Assembly (NCBI GenBank): GCA_036489445.1
Contig: DASXFV010000017.1
Location: forward strand, 17,906 to 81,905
Origin: DAIDKA01 sp036489445
GTDB lineage: Bacteria; Pseudomonadota; Gammaproteobacteria; Steroidobacterales; Steroidobacteraceae
Length of the DNA: 64,000 nt
Reading direction: 5' to 3'
Shown one piece after another: positions 44,617 through 52,583 of the stretch. Positions within the stretch are counted from its first letter, which is position 1. The number at the start of each line of letters is the position of its first letter. The notes beneath the pieces are model-generated. The model ran no database searches, had not been told where the DNA came from, and was given only the letters and a program-made list of their open reading frames with translations. A program made the position numbers and the translations under genes.

Positions 44617-45768
44617 TCACTTTTCGAGTACACGAAGAACAGTCAGTTCGGGAGTTTCTCGGGACCTGGTGATCCGGTTGGCAGCCTCCACCAGGTTCCG
44701 AATTTCCGCCGAGCTGTAATCCGTCGTGACGCGACTGCTCGTGTGACCGAGCAGATCCTGCCGATCCTCGAAGGACACCCCGGCCGCCCGAAGCCTTCGG
44801 CCGAAGGTATGGCGCAGGTCGTGCACCCGCACCCGCCTGAAGCCTGCGGGCGCGTCCCGCTCGAACTCCTTCGCGTACTGAGCTGCGGCCCGCCGCCGCG
44901 CCGCCTTCCACCCGCTGTTGTTCATCCGCGCGATCCGTGTGGCGCCGTCCTTGTTGCGCCCCTGGTAGACGAACACATGCGTGCGGTGCCGACCCCGCTG
45001 CTCCTCGAGGATCGACTGGGCGGTGTCGTTCAACACCACCACCCGAGGCTTGCCATTCTTGGTCCGCACCGCCGGCAGCACGAACACGGACCGTCTCACC
45101 ATGAGCGTATCCAGCTCCGGCACCCGCTGCTCCCACGCCCATTTCAACCCACACAGCTCCTGGTCGCGAAGGCCGGTGTTCACCGCGAACAGGGCCATAC
45201 GCTCGAGGTGCGGCGCGAGCTGGGTAAAGAGCACTCGCTGCTCGGTCCAGTCCAAGGGATAGGCCTTGCGCTTCTCGTACTTGGCCGGCTGGATGAGCGG
45301 CGCCTGGGCGAGCCAGGTGAGGTTCGACCCAGGGTCCCGCCACAGCGTGGCCGCGAGGGTCAATATCCTCTTTGCGGCCCAGATGTTGCGGTTCAGCGTG
45401 CCAGTTGATTTGCCAGTTCGCGCCTGACGGTAGGCCGTGAACGTGTCGTTGTGGATCGCGTCCAACCACATGTGCCCGATGAAGGCGTCCAGGTCCTTCA
45501 GCCCCCGCGCGTCCCGATCGATGCTGCGCTTGCGCGCATAGTCGGTCAGGTACTTGGTGGCGGCTTCCCGGAAGACCCTTCGCGGTCGGGTGCCGTAGAG
45601 GAGCGCCTGGCGGAGCTCCTCGAGCCTGCGCGCAAGGTACCGTTCGGCATCGTCCCGATCGTTCGTTCCAGTGCTTTCGCAAAGGCGGCCGAACCTCTTG
45701 ATGCGCTTGTCGATGTGCCAGATCCCGCCCGCGAGCCGGGTGAGTCCTGGGATTCTTCTACTAGACAT
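44617..45768 (-). CDS. int: phage tyrosine-recombinase integrase
   Basis: 383 residues. Catalytic residues visible: Arg in NTGLRDQELCGLKW, HxxR in VHDLRHTFGRR, His in LLGHTSSRVTTDY with the nucleophile Tyr at its end. ATG 45768 has a strong GGAGG site at 45776-45780, which fixes the start despite overlap with the upstream gene. Points toward tRNA-Met; integrates or excises the prophage there. Confidence 0.96.
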   Translation of the reverse strand: MSSRRIPGLTRLAGGIWHIDKRIKRFGRLCESTGTNDRDDAERYLARRLEELRQALLYGTRPRRVFREAATKYLTDYARKRSIDRDARGLKDLDAFIGHMWLDAIHNDTFTAYRQARTGKSTGTLNRNIWAAKRILTLAATLWRDPGSNLTWLAQAPLIQPAKYEKRKAYPLDWTEQRVLFTQLAPHLERMALFAVNTGLRDQELCGLKWAWEQRVPELDTLMVRRSVFVLPAVRTKNGKPRVVVLNDTAQSILEEQRGRHRTHVFVYQGRNKDGATRIARMNNSGWKAARRRAAAQYAKEFERDAPAGFRRVRVHDLRHTFGRRLRAAGVSFEDRQDLLGHTSSRVTTDYSSAEIRNLVEAANRITRSRETPELTVLRVLEK

Positions 45769-45989
45769 AGTCGTCCCTCCTGAGCGGCGGGACGGCCGTG
45801 GCGCATGCAGTATGCGTCTGCCCAGGCGTCCAGTTCCAGCCGGTCAAACGCCACGCCCCGGATCCCGATCGGGATCTCCCGAAGCGCAGGCCTGACCTGC
45901 CTGTTGAAGAGGTTGCGGTCCATGCCCAGGTAGCCCGGCGCATGGCGAAAGCGAATGAGGCGCGGCGGAAAGGGTGGCGAGTGGGTCAC
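45546..45989 (-). CDS. Xis/AlpA-like DNA-binding protein overlapping int
   Basis: 147 residues from GTG 45989. The N-terminal 70 residues (RFRHAPGYLGMDRNLFNRQV followed by IGIRGVAFDRLELDAWADAY) look like the small excisionase/AlpA-like proteins found before integrases. The frame continues 223 bases into int, in another frame. The C-terminal part has the SGTST...FAKALER pattern that I recall from relatives, so the overlap is probably real and not a chance extension. Starts inside the stop of the preceding gene (GTGA). Confidence 0.65.
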   Translation of the reverse strand: MTHSPPFPPRLIRFRHAPGYLGMDRNLFNRQVRPALREIPIGIRGVAFDRLELDAWADAYCMRHGRPAAQEGRLCLVEESQDSPGSRAGSGTSTSASRGSAAFAKALERTIGTMPNGTLRAGSRSSARRSSTAPDREGSSGKPPPST

Positions 45990-46264
45990 GGGCGCTTGAC
46001 CAGGTTCACGGTCTCACCAGGGGTGAAGTTCAGCGCCCGCTCCGCCGCGGGTCCGTGGAGGTGTACCACCACCGAGACGCCGCGGCGCAAGCGCCTGACG
46101 CTGACGACGCGCCCCTGCGCGCCCCTGTCCACATCGAACGCCAGGCGGCACTTACTTGAGCAGAAGGCCTCCCAGCGGCGCCTGGGCGCGAACAGGGTCT
46201 CGCAGTACGGACATGAGCGCATCGCCGCCTGCACAGGCTCGCAATGCATTGTGTCATCGCTCAT
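45986..46264 (-). CDS. small phage zinc-binding protein
   Basis: 92 residues. Four cysteines in CPYCETLFAPRRR and CSSKCR form a treble-clef-like zinc site. The C-terminal half is a basic beta-rich segment. Overlaps both neighbours by ATGA/GTGA. No specific function known. Confidence 0.7.
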   Translation of the reverse strand: MSDDTMHCEPVQAAMRSCPYCETLFAPRRRWEAFCSSKCRLAFDVDRGAQGRVVSVRRLRRGVSVVVHLHGPAAERALNFTPGETVNLVKRP

Positions 46265-46758
46265 GGCGACGTGGCCCAGTCACATGGGAGCGGATCGAGA
46301 GCCTTGGGCATCATCAGCGGGTGGTTGGGCTCGCCGTGTTTCGTCCACCCCAGGACCCGGAACCGCTTTACGTACGGCCACAGCAGGTCCATCACCTGGC
46401 CGCCCCTCTCCTTCTTCGGCCCGGGATTAGCGCCCCAAGCCAGCATGATGATGTCCGCGCGCGCAGCGAGCTCCAGTAGGTACTGGTCGTTATCAGGGCC
46501 TACGGGATCGTCAACGCTCCAGAGGCCGTTCGGATATGGCGTCCGAAAGGCATAGAGATTCGCCACGTCGAAGCCGGGGATCCTCCAGCGGTTGGCGTAG
46601 CCGATGCAGCGACGGACGGTCGGATCATTCTGCGCACCGTCCGCGGTCGACGGATTGAGCATCACCCACAGCATCCATGGTTGCTGTCGGTTGTATTCAC
46701 CGCGGCTCAGCTGATACCGGTACATGCCACAGGCGCTGATGACGGCTGTTCCGTTCAA
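46261..46758 (-). CDS. DUF1643 domain protein
   Basis: 165 residues from TTG 46758, which overlaps the previous stop (TTGA). The diagnostic DUF1643 blocks are WMLWVMLNPSTADGAQNDPT, RRCIGYANRW and VANLYAFRTP, then a C-terminal region with AWGANPGPKKE. These proteins are frequent in phages; the fold resembles uracil-DNA glycosylases, but catalysis is unproven. The frame upstream of 46758 belongs to the neighbour. Confidence 0.85.
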   Translation of the reverse strand: MNGTAVISACGMYRYQLSRGEYNRQQPWMLWVMLNPSTADGAQNDPTVRRCIGYANRWRIPGFDVANLYAFRTPYPNGLWSVDDPVGPDNDQYLLELAARADIIMLAWGANPGPKKERGGQVMDLLWPYVKRFRVLGWTKHGEPNHPLMMPKALDPLPCDWATSP

Positions 46759-46988
46759 CGCGGCCTCCGGTGCTGGACTGCCATCGGGCAGGTGGAGAAG
46801 TGGCTCCGGTGCTTCTTCAGGTCCAGTTCGTACTCGCCGGCCTCCACCGTACCTTCGTCGACCGGCATGTTCTTGCCCGCAGCCGTCTTGAACCAGATGA
46901 TCTTGGCGTTGCATGAGCGGCAGCGTTGGATCCGCCGTTCGTGCGCAGCCTCCTCGCGGCCGTCATCTTCCAGATCATCGAAGCTCAT
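46755..46988 (-). CDS. small phage zinc-ribbon-like protein
   Basis: 77 residues. CRSCNAKIIWFKTAAGKNMP followed by HFSTCP gives a CxxC...HxxxC arrangement seen in many small phage proteins of unknown role. ATG overlaps the upstream gene's stop. Confidence 0.7.
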   Translation of the reverse strand: MSFDDLEDDGREEAAHERRIQRCRSCNAKIIWFKTAAGKNMPVDEGTVEAGEYELDLKKHRSHFSTCPMAVQHRRPR

Positions 46989-47284
46989 GTGCCCTGCACC
47001 GGAGAGCCATTCAGGCGTCGCCTAAGTTCCCGCACCACAAAGCGGCGGCGCGTCTCCGGGCATCGGATCAGCTCGCGATAGGCACTGATGATCGATGCCA
47101 TGACCAGTTGGTCCGATCGGGTGATCGATTCTGGCCTGAATCGAAGCCGACGCTCCAAACCATCGCCGTCCGGAATGTCCCCTGGGGTCGGCCAAACCGT
47201 TTCATCACTGAGTGTTAGGAATCGAATCGCCGAGCGGGGGTTTCGCCCCGGTTGTTGATCCACTTCTGGCCAGGATCCGCTCAT
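46985..47284 (-). CDS. hypothetical phage protein
   Basis: 99 residues from ATG 47284, which overlaps the previous stop (ATGA); a GTG at 47293 is also in frame. The C-terminal half is basic and helical (RELIRCPETRRRFVVRELRR). No family recognised. Confidence 0.6.
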   Translation of the reverse strand: MSGSWPEVDQQPGRNPRSAIRFLTLSDETVWPTPGDIPDGDGLERRLRFRPESITRSDQLVMASIISAYRELIRCPETRRRFVVRELRRRLNGSPVQGT

Positions 47285-47628
47285 GGCTTCCACCCCGCAG
47301 TGGTGTCACGAGCGATCGCAGTGTCGACGTGTATGCCATAGTCCTCGGCTTTGAAGCCCGGGAACTTGCGCTCGTATAACTTGCACAAGAGCCGGCACTC
47401 TTCGGTGACCTGCTCGGTGTATTCCTCCGCCGTGAAGACGCCCTTTCGGAGGAGGAGCTGAGAGACCGCGCTCGCTTCCGCGCGCAGCATCATGGTCGCT
47501 TCGCGGTGATCACGGATGGCATCGCTCTCAGGATCACCCTTGGCGCGCGTGCCCAGCTGCCAACCTGTGAAGACCGTGCGCCACTTGCCGAGACGGTTGA
47601 TCCAGTCGATGGATTTACCTTCGCTCAT
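47281..47628 (-). CDS. hypothetical phage protein
   Basis: 115 residues. WINRLGKWRTVFTGWQLGTR followed by a helical region with REATMMLRAEASAVSQLLL and KGVFTAEEYTEQV. Similar small proteins occur in Pseudomonas and Burkholderia phages without assigned function. Overlaps the methyltransferase stop by ATGA. Confidence 0.7.
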   Translation of the reverse strand: MSEGKSIDWINRLGKWRTVFTGWQLGTRAKGDPESDAIRDHREATMMLRAEASAVSQLLLRKGVFTAEEYTEQVTEECRLLCKLYERKFPGFKAEDYGIHVDTAIARDTTAGWKP

Positions 47629-49154
47629 GCTGCCTGCTCCTCCAGCTGCTCGACGTAGTTGGCACGCACCAAGGCCTCCGACATGACCGGAGGTACGCTG
47701 TTGCCGACCATGCGCACCTGGGCGACCTTGGGAAGTCGACGCCCGTCGACCCAGGGATCAATTTGGTATGTGTCGGGGAAGGACTGGGCGCGGTAGAGTT
47801 CGCGCGGGGTGAGCATCCGCATTCCCACATCCGCGATCACGAACGGCTCTCCGGCGATCTTCACGGTCACCAGGCCAAAGCGGTCCTTCGTGGTAACCGT
47901 GGCCAGCGGCGCATCGAGCCGCGGGTCTTGCTCGGTACCGTAGTACTTCATCAGGAAGGCGTACACCAGCGCGTGGTGATCCTTCGAAGTGACGGTATAG
48001 AACGGCGAAGCCAGGGGCGCCCCATCGTTCTCATGACCGCCGTAGTGGCGCGCAAGGAAGACGGCACCGAGGGCGCCCTGACTGCCAGCGGCAGTGATGG
48101 TTGGATGCGGGTCTGTGACGTCGCGTACCCGAGGAGCCTGTCCGGCCCGTTCACCGTTGCGCGTATTGACGAGCATGGGTGCGACCAGCGCGAAGTGACC
48201 GCCCTTCACATTTGCGCATTGCGTGCGTAGCGGTTCATCCGCTGCGAAGAGCCGCTGGTGGCTGGCGTTCGCGTGTTCCGTCAGAAACGGGAGCACCAGG
48301 GCATGATGAGTGCCGGCGGCGCTGATCGTCCGCAGAGGTTCGTCGACTGGTCGTGAGGCATTCGCCAGGTGAGAATGCTCCGTGCCACGCAGGGTGACGA
48401 TGAAAGGATGAGGATCCTCGACCACGTAGCGCATGACACCGCGCGCCAGGCGCCGGATGGTGGCTTCCACCAGCGGACGTTTCCGGTCAAAGATCGACGG
48501 GCACGGGATCGACCAGTCAATGCATTCGGCAGCCGTGCGGTATGGCATCAGAGCCGGGCCGTGGGTCGCTTCCGGGAAGATGATCTCCCCGCCGTCACAA
48601 CGCGCGACGACGAAGAGCCGCTTCCTGATGGTCGGTGCGCCGTACTCATGAGCGCGCAGTTCCCGCATGTCGACGCGGTAGCCGAGGTTCTCGATCTCGC
48701 TCACCCACCTGCGGAAGGTCGAGCCCTTGCGGCGCGGATCAGGCCTGCCGCTCTTGAGAAGTGGCCCCCAGTTCGCGAACTCCTCCACGTTTTCCAGGCA
48801 CACCACGCGCGGACGCACGGTGCGCATCCAGTAGGGGATGAGCCACGCAAGCCCGCGGCGGCGTCGCGCCTGGTCGCGGTCGCGGAACGGCTTCGCACCG
48901 CGGGCCTTACTGTGGAAGGTGCAGTCAGGAGAGAACCATCCAAGGCCCACCGAACGGCCAGCGCAGAGCTTGCGCGGGTTCACGTCCCAGACGCTGGATA
49001 ATAGATGCTGGGTGCGCGGATGGTTCGCCCGGTGCATGGCGATTGCTTCAGGGTCGTGATTGATCGCGTAGTCGACTGGTCGCCCCAGGGCACGCTCGAT
49101 CCCGAGACTCGCTCCGCCCCCGCCTGCGAAGTTGTCGACGATGAGTTCGCTCAC
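47625..49154 (-). CDS. phage DNA (cytosine-5)-methyltransferase
   Basis: 509 residues from GTG 49154. Motif I NFAGGGGASLGIERAL, motif IV FSPDCTFHSKARG with the catalytic cysteine preceded by Asp instead of the usual Pro, motif VI ENVEEF, motif VIII TIRKRLFVVAR, and C-terminal motif X GNSVPPVMSEALVRANY. Probably protects phage DNA from restriction by methylating cytosine; the target sequence is unknown. No cognate nuclease gene is adjacent. Confidence 0.9.
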   Translation of the reverse strand: MSELIVDNFAGGGGASLGIERALGRPVDYAINHDPEAIAMHRANHPRTQHLLSSVWDVNPRKLCAGRSVGLGWFSPDCTFHSKARGAKPFRDRDQARRRRGLAWLIPYWMRTVRPRVVCLENVEEFANWGPLLKSGRPDPRRKGSTFRRWVSEIENLGYRVDMRELRAHEYGAPTIRKRLFVVARCDGGEIIFPEATHGPALMPYRTAAECIDWSIPCPSIFDRKRPLVEATIRRLARGVMRYVVEDPHPFIVTLRGTEHSHLANASRPVDEPLRTISAAGTHHALVLPFLTEHANASHQRLFAADEPLRTQCANVKGGHFALVAPMLVNTRNGERAGQAPRVRDVTDPHPTITAAGSQGALGAVFLARHYGGHENDGAPLASPFYTVTSKDHHALVYAFLMKYYGTEQDPRLDAPLATVTTKDRFGLVTVKIAGEPFVIADVGMRMLTPRELYRAQSFPDTYQIDPWVDGRRLPKVAQVRMVGNSVPPVMSEALVRANYVEQLEEQAA

Positions 49155-49429
49155 GCCGTGCCACCTGCCGGGGGGGCTAGCGCATATACGTCCACGCCGA
49201 CACGAACAAGCTTACCTGCCGCCACCATTCGGCCGACCGCCGCCTCGCTGATCGTTCGCCCATTCCGCGGATCCCGGTCCGCCAGCGCCCGCGTGGCGTA
49301 GCAGCGTAACCGTGTGGGCCGATACAGCTCGGCGCCATCACGCAGAGCGGCCTCGATGACCGGCCACGCCGCATCATCTGCGCGACGATTGATCGAAGCG
49401 GTAGATTCGCCAGTGTCGGGCTGGGTCAT
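49151..49429 (-). CDS. hypothetical phage protein with winged-helix-like C-terminus
   Basis: 92 residues from ATG 49429, overlapping the target-1 stop (ATGA). The C-terminal GRTISEAAVGRMVAAGKLVR looks like a winged-helix recognition segment. The upstream open frame is antiphase to target 1 and rejected. Confidence 0.65.
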   Translation of the reverse strand: MTQPDTGESTASINRRADDAAWPVIEAALRDGAELYRPTRLRCYATRALADRDPRNGRTISEAAVGRMVAAGKLVRVGVDVYALAPPAGGTA

Positions 49430-49887
49430 GCCTGTGCTCCTTCGGGCACGGCCGAAATGCCAAGAGACTGACGGGGCGCGCACGCGCGGACGAAGCCCTC
49501 GGTGTACTGGAGGTTCCAGTGCGAGTTGCCGTGGTTGAGGTAGACGAACCACGCGTCGTCCGCCGGGGACGGCGCCCATAGTGTGGAAGTCCACTCCCAG
49601 CCGGAGTCCGGTGAATCGAAGAAGCGCGTGTCGATTGCTGGCGAGTGACGAGTGAGATTGGAGATTCCGAACCGCTCCTGCACGGAGGGTGCGCGAAAGC
49701 CAGTCAGCTCACCGATCGCGAAATCGGTTGCGGCCTGCAAGGCCGCTTTCCAGCGCTTCACCTTCACGGCCGCGAAGCCGCGGGACCACATCAGGTCTGT
49801 GCTGGAATCCAGCACCAGGACCCACTCGGTGGCGTCGACAGGTAGCAGCAGGCCCGTAGTGTCGGCCTTCACGAAACGTTCTGTCAT
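49426..49887 (-). CDS. DGR target protein 1 (DUF1566/C-type-lectin-like)
   Basis: 153 residues, no signal peptide. DUF1566-like domain: EWVLVLDSSTDLMWSRGF, RWKAALQAATDFAIG, TGFRAPSVQERFG and DSPDSGWEWTSTLW, ending in the variable region (residues 105-140, VR1) and a 13-residue tail. Very similar to target 3. The variable residues correspond to adenine-rich codons in the template repeat at 51963. Likely a ligand-binding protein whose surface is diversified by the DGR; the ligand is unknown. Confidence 0.9.
   Translation of the reverse strand: MTERFVKADTTGLLLPVDATEWVLVLDSSTDLMWSRGFAAVKVKRWKAALQAATDFAIGELTGFRAPSVQERFGISNLTRHSPAIDTRFFDSPDSGWEWTSTLWAPSPADDAWFVYLNHGNSHWNLQYTEGFVRACAPRQSLGISAVPEGAQA
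49468..49575 (-). repeat. DGR variable repeat VR1
   Basis: 108 bp aligned without gaps to the template at 51963-52070. Ten core substitutions, all at template adenines (coding strand), plus one G-to-C difference three bases from the 3' end. The VR codes for FVYLNHGNSHWNLQYT where the template codes for IVNINNGNSNWNNQNN. Confidence 0.95.
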
Positions 49888-49909
49888 GATGACTCCTGGT
49901 AGGAAAGGA

Positions 49910-50278
49910 TCATGTGCGCAGTGCCTCGTGGGGCACGATGCGGGTGATGGACCAGCCGGGTTGCTGCGCGATCACCAAGGGCAGCTGGCCACCGAGCGCA
50001 TCGGGAGAGCGGCCAACGATGATTTCGCGACCGTCTGGCCGGCGCGCGAAGACGATAAAGGGCTGCAGCGGGATGCTGCCGAACTTGCGGGCCTCACCAC
50101 TGTTGAAGTGGGAGCCCACGTGAAAGCCGCCGCAATCCGGGCAGTGGTAGGGTTCGAAATGACCTTCGCGCCGCTGTGCCTGGCGGTGTGCAACTCTGCT
50201 GGCGCGCGCGAACGTGGTGAAGCGATGCTTGCCGGTGCATGCCAGTGCCCTGCGCTTCTCTGCCGCGGTCATCTTCAT
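49910..50278 (-). CDS. phage zinc-finger-like protein
   Basis: 122 residues from ATG 50278, overlapping the stop of the cupin-like gene. C-x6-TFARASRVAHRQAQRR then YHCPDCGGFHVGSH: a CxxC...H zinc site preceded by a basic helix. This small family recurs in phages; function unknown. It lies between target 1 and the RT gene. Confidence 0.7.
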   Translation of the reverse strand: MKMTAAEKRRALACTGKHRFTTFARASRVAHRQAQRREGHFEPYHCPDCGGFHVGSHFNSGEARKFGSIPLQPFIVFARRPDGREIIVGRSPDALGGQLPLVIAQQPGWSITRIVPHEALRT

Positions 50279-50787
50279 CCCGGCCACCGGTGCGGCCAGT
50301 GCTGGGTCAGGACGAGCTCGCCGCGATCGTTCTCACTCACGTAGTCGCGGTAGTAGACCTTCCGCGCTGGGCACCCGACCATGAAGCCCCAGCGGTTCGT
50401 GCGCCTACCCATGATGAAGAAGGTCCAGACCCCCCCCGTGGATACCGAGTTGATGCGGTGGAAGGTCTCAGAGGTGGCAGCGCGGGTGTCGCCCTCGAGC
50501 TGGATGCGCTTGATGCCCTCGACGTCCTCTTCTTCGTACCAGCCGTAGAGGATCACCGTGCGCCAGTTCCAGGGATGATCGTGCACGTACGGGTCAGCGT
50601 CCGACCGCACGATGTGGTGCAGGCGGATGGCAAAGGGCAGGCCCCACGTCTGCGGTACCACCCACCAGCGGCCCATATAGGAACCAATGTGCGAGTAGGG
50701 GTGCCGCATCGCCCACTGAACGATCCGGCGCCGAATGCCAGGCCGGGTGATGAACCAGGCGAGGGCTCGCCACAGTGCGGCTCTCAT
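50275..50787 (-). CDS. phage protein, cupin-like
   Basis: 170 residues from ATG 50787, overlapping the RT stop (ATGA). HDHPWNWRTVILYGWYEEE, ATSETFHRIN and VWTFFIMGRRTNRWGFMV resemble a small cupin-like barrel with histidines for a metal. Homologues occur in phage genomes without known role. Co-transcribed with the DGR. Confidence 0.65.
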   Translation of the reverse strand: MRAALWRALAWFITRPGIRRRIVQWAMRHPYSHIGSYMGRWWVVPQTWGLPFAIRLHHIVRSDADPYVHDHPWNWRTVILYGWYEEEDVEGIKRIQLEGDTRAATSETFHRINSVSTGGVWTFFIMGRRTNRWGFMVGCPARKVYYRDYVSENDRGELVLTQHWPHRWPG

Positions 50788-52127
50788 ATGCCCACCTCGT
50801 AGCGGATGCAAAAAGGGCGCCCTTCGAGGCGGTGATCGAACTTGCGCCGTGCGGTCGCGGCTCGCAGCCAGGGGTAGCGGGCGGCCAACTGCTGACGCAA
50901 TCGGTAGCTGTTCGCGTGGCGGAAATGCCCCTCGTAGCTGGCGCGCACTGAGGTGACCGCGCGCAGGTCCTGGGGCGTCGCGCGGATCTCGCCACCGCGG
51001 ACATGATCGCGCGCCCACGCATCGAGCTTCTCACGCGCATGCACCACCACTCGGCGGCGTACCAGCGTGTGGGCGGGATGGACGATGTACCCAAGGAAAT
51101 CGATACCCGTCTCAAGTCGGCGCAGGCGCTGATCGGCCTTCAGCTCCAGGCGCAGCCGATCGCGCAAGAAGACCTCGATCTCATCGCGCCAGGCGGCCAG
51201 CTGCCGCGGGTCGTGGTGGATCAGAACGAAGTCATCCACGTACCGCAGGTAGCGGGGCACCCGAAGGATGCGCTTGACGAACTGGTCGAGCGCGTCCAAG
51301 TAGACGTTGGCAAAGAACTGCGAGGAGAGATTCCCGATCGCGATACCGCAACCCGGCGCGGCGTTCTCAAGGCGCTTGTGCGGCGGTACGGTCTCGCGTT
51401 GCTCGGGACGGCATGCCCACCGCATTGTCCCTGCGGCAGGGGAGTTGCGCAGCAGCGCATGTGCTGCGCGCTGGGGCACCTCCGACAGGCCGTGGCGGAT
51501 CATCCGGGGCTTGAGCATCGCCCACAAGGTGGGGCGATGGATCGAGTTGAAGAAGTTCGAGACGTCCAGCTGCAGGTAGTGGCCGCCGCCTTCGCCGGAA
51601 TACACCTGCTTGACGAAGGACTTCAGTCGTTCGACAGCCGCATGCGTGCCCTTGCCCCTCCGGTTCGAGTACAGGTCGTGGATGAAGGTCGGTTCCCACA
51701 GCACCTCGAGCTGTGGAATCAGCCAGTGATGCTCTATTCGGTCCGCGAAGTCCGGGGCATGGATCTCGCGCGCCTTCGGCGCATCCGCCACGAAACAGGT
51801 AGTGGGACCAGGTGACCACGTGCCGGCCTGCAGGCGTGCCTCAAGATCGAGGAGCCCATCGATCCAGTGCGACTCGAAGGCCAGCATGTTGGCGGAAGGG
51901 CGCTTGCCGCGGCGAGCTCGGCGCAGGGCAGTGTGGAGGGAGCGGAAGGACGCCGGCTGACACTCACGGGGCGCGCACGCGCGGACGAAGCCCTCGTTGT
52001 TCTGGTTGTTCCAGTTCGAGTTGCCGTTGTTGATGTTGACGATCCACGCGTTGTCCGCCGGGGACGGCGCTATCCCGCACACTTTTGACCCAGCGGCACG
52101 GCCTCGTGGGTGGCACCGCTTCGTCAT
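50784..52127 (-). CDS. DGR reverse transcriptase
   Basis: 447 residues if read from ATG 52127, which overlaps the avd stop (ATGA). RT motifs: LQLDVSNFFNSI (184-195), the DGR-type motif IGNLSSQ (264-270) in place of QGxxxSP, and YVDDF (296-300) followed by GIDFLGYIVHP. Residues 20-55 are the translated template repeat. The conserved N-terminal helix (FRSLHTALRRARRGKRP) starts right after it, and no ATG, GTG or TTG lies in frame between them; the next ATG (51887) would delete that helix. Copies the TR RNA with adenine errors that are placed into VRs. Confidence 0.95.
   Translation of the reverse strand: MTKRCHPRGRAAGSKVCGIAPSPADNAWIVNINNGNSNWNNQNNEGFVRACAPRECQPASFRSLHTALRRARRGKRPSANMLAFESHWIDGLLDLEARLQAGTWSPGPTTCFVADAPKAREIHAPDFADRIEHHWLIPQLEVLWEPTFIHDLYSNRRGKGTHAAVERLKSFVKQVYSGEGGGHYLQLDVSNFFNSIHRPTLWAMLKPRMIRHGLSEVPQRAAHALLRNSPAAGTMRWACRPEQRETVPPHKRLENAAPGCGIAIGNLSSQFFANVYLDALDQFVKRILRVPRYLRYVDDFVLIHHDPRQLAAWRDEIEVFLRDRLRLELKADQRLRRLETGIDFLGYIVHPAHTLVRRRVVVHAREKLDAWARDHVRGGEIRATPQDLRAVTSVRASYEGHFRHANSYRLRQQLAARYPWLRAATARRKFDHRLEGRPFCIRYEVGI
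51963..52070 (-). repeat. DGR template repeat TR
   Basis: 108 bp, 24 adenines in the variable core (coding strand), mostly AAC codons as in NINNGNSNWNNQNN. The 5' edge is GCGCCGTCCCC and the 3' edge is a GC-only stretch ending CCCCGTGAG, where all three VRs have CCCCGTCAG; this is the expected IMH*/IMH difference. It is positioned upstream of the RT domain, in frame with the RT ORF. Confidence 0.95.
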
Positions 52128-52552
52128 GAATTAGCCTCGCTGGAGGCGGCACGGGAACTCAGTGACCGGGAACGCTGCGCAGGGGGCTCGCCCCTGGCAT
52201 TCTGCCCACTGACCGGACGTTTCTTCCTCAACCCTCCACACTGACGACCGAGACTGGCGGCTTCGCGCGCGAGCGCCTCGAACTGCGCGAAGCTTGCGAA
52301 GGCCTGGATGCGTTGCGCCAGCTGCAGGCGCAACTTCAAATCGTCGATGGCATCCGAAAGCTGATCAAGCAGGGCCTCGGGGAACTTCGCCCGCCAGGCC
52401 TTGTGTCCCAGTCGTACCACCGCCATGGCATCGGAGCGCAGCTCAGTGCCCAGACTATATCGGTGCGCACGGGGAAACCTCGCCGCCGCAAGTTCGATCT
52501 GTGCCTGCAGGCTCTCGGCTTGCTTCACCAGTGGCGGCAGATTCAGGCCCAT
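52124..52552 (-). CDS. avd: DGR accessory variability determinant (Avd)
   Basis: 142 residues. Four-helix-bundle pattern: LPPLVKQAESLQAQIELAAA, RFPRAHRYSLGTELRSDAMA (the PRxHRYxxGxELR signature) and VVRLGHKAWR. Avd forms a pentameric basic barrel that binds RT and nucleic acid and is needed for mutagenic retrohoming. The C-terminal 40 residues are Ser/Arg-rich and probably disordered. Overlaps the RT ORF start by ATGA. Confidence 0.92.
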   Translation of the reverse strand: MGLNLPPLVKQAESLQAQIELAAARFPRAHRYSLGTELRSDAMAVVRLGHKAWRAKFPEALLDQLSDAIDDLKLRLQLAQRIQAFASFAQFEALAREAASLGRQCGGLRKKRPVSGQNARGEPPAQRSRSLSSRAASSEANS

Positions 52553-52583
52553 GCCAGCTACTCAGCGCCTCCCAAACGGCCAA

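Noticed and set aside
45069..45408. Plus-strand frames antisense to the integrase
   Set aside because: GC-rich shadows with no start context or domain; the integrase motifs are clear on the minus strand.
50784..52127. Group II intron or retron reverse transcriptase
   Set aside because: Motif IGNLSSQ, adjacent Avd and TR/VR pairs are specific to DGRs; there is no intron RNA or msr/msd structure.
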